Assembly (NCBI GenBank): GCA_937914895.1
Contig: CALGIL010000197.1
Location: 1-5,450, forward strand
From: an uncultured Angelakisella sp.
Lineage (GTDB): Bacteria > Bacillota > Clostridia > Oscillospirales > Ruminococcaceae
DNA: 5,450 bases
Direction: 5' to 3'
Positions 5,246 through 5,450 of the stretch are shown here, in pieces (within the stretch, counting starts at the first letter, position 1; every line of letters begins with the position of its first letter). A model generated the notes under the pieces. It worked only from the letters and a program-made list of their open reading frames with translations, was not told the origin of the DNA and searched no databases. Both the position numbers and the translations under genes were made by a program.

Positions 5246-5335
5246 TGCCCTGGCGGGCAGAGGCTGTTTTTAGTCAAAGTATGGCTTCTCTACTCTTTGG
5301 AACGTGGTGCCAACCCTCCTACGCCTCCGGCGGGG
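5246..5335 (+). repeat. Tail direct repeat, copy A
   Basis: This is a 90-base unit beginning TGCCCTGGCGGGC and ending CTCCTACGCCTCCGGCGGGG. It aligns with copy B over its whole length with a few short gaps, at about three quarters identity by hand. Conserved islands are TTTTAG.CAAAG, TACTCT, CGTGG and the last 21 bases, which are identical. TTGG (5297-5300) and CCAA (5310-5313) can pair. No coding function is visible. It looks like a dispersed non-coding repeat. Confidence 0.65.
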
Positions 5336-5357
5336 GTACCCTACGGGGGCGTTTTTG

Positions 5358-5445
5358 TGCCCTGCCGGGCGGGGCCGGTTTTAGCCAAAGTTATTTTTTT
5401 ACTCTATGGGGCGTGGCCCCAAATCCTCCTACGCCTCCGGCGGGG
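5358..5445 (+). repeat. Tail direct repeat, copy B
   Basis: This 88-base unit starts 112 bases after copy A. The central hairpin is stronger here: GGGGC (5408-5412) with GCCCC (5416-5420). Copy A has TTGG/CCAA at the matching place, so pairing potential is kept although the bases differ. A seven-T run (5394-5400) replaces a mixed pyrimidine stretch of copy A. The minus-strand frame from 5450 to the TAA at 5393-5391 is open for 19 codons, so the end of a neighbouring gene cannot be ruled out. Confidence 0.65.
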
Positions 5446-5450
5446 CCCCC

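Noticed and set aside
5246..5445. CRISPR array
   Set aside because: There are only two units, each about 90 bases, with diverged interiors and no short identical repeats separated by unique spacers.

Overview
The window looks like a piece of the chromosome of a G+C-rich Firmicute, most likely a gut-type Clostridium relative of the Oscillospiraceae/Ruminococcaceae kind. This is inferred from three things: Gram-positive lipoprotein signals on both binding proteins, strong AGGAGG-type ribosome binding sites with TTGACA/TATAAT promoters, and genes with mostly G/C third codon positions separated by clearly AT-richer promoter regions. The species cannot be named from the sequence.

Layout. Positions 1-330 (minus strand) are the first 110 codons of tex, a transcription accessory factor, cut by the window edge. 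Positions 331-623 are a divergent promoter region: a tex promoter on the minus strand and a near-ideal sigma-A promoter (P1) on the plus strand. P1 drives an amino-acid ABC transporter binding lipoprotein (SBP1, 624-1484) and, after a GC-rich hairpin, an iron-containing alcohol dehydrogenase family enzyme (1561-2625). That enzyme resembles E. coli HcxA/YbdH, a 2-hydroxycarboxylate dehydrogenase, more than glycerol dehydrogenase. A second good promoter (P2, 2742-2770) drives a second, paralogous binding lipoprotein (SBP2, 2807-3652), then a hairpin, a permease (3744-4433) and an ATPase (4417-5160) that overlaps the permease by 17 bases. A perfect intrinsic terminator (5171-5202) closes the operon. 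The tail (5203-5450) holds no recognisable gene but has two diverged copies of a roughly 90-base direct repeat and a fragment of a third.

How it fits together. One permease and one ATPase of the polar amino acid uptake family (PAAT, TC 3.A.1.3) are served by two binding proteins that share about two thirds of residues over their first lobe but differ in the ligand pocket. The dehydrogenase between them would suit the interconversion of 2-oxo and 2-hydroxy acids derived from imported amino acids (inference). Both promoters carry paired sequences resembling ARG boxes, overlapping the -10 and start-site region with 21- and 20-bp centre spacing. This suggests that both units are repressed by an ArgR/AhrC-type arginine sensor, and so points to arginine or a related amino acid as the transported substrate. 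That regulatory link is the most testable new idea in the window. I saw no wholly novel system: the gene set itself is ordinary.
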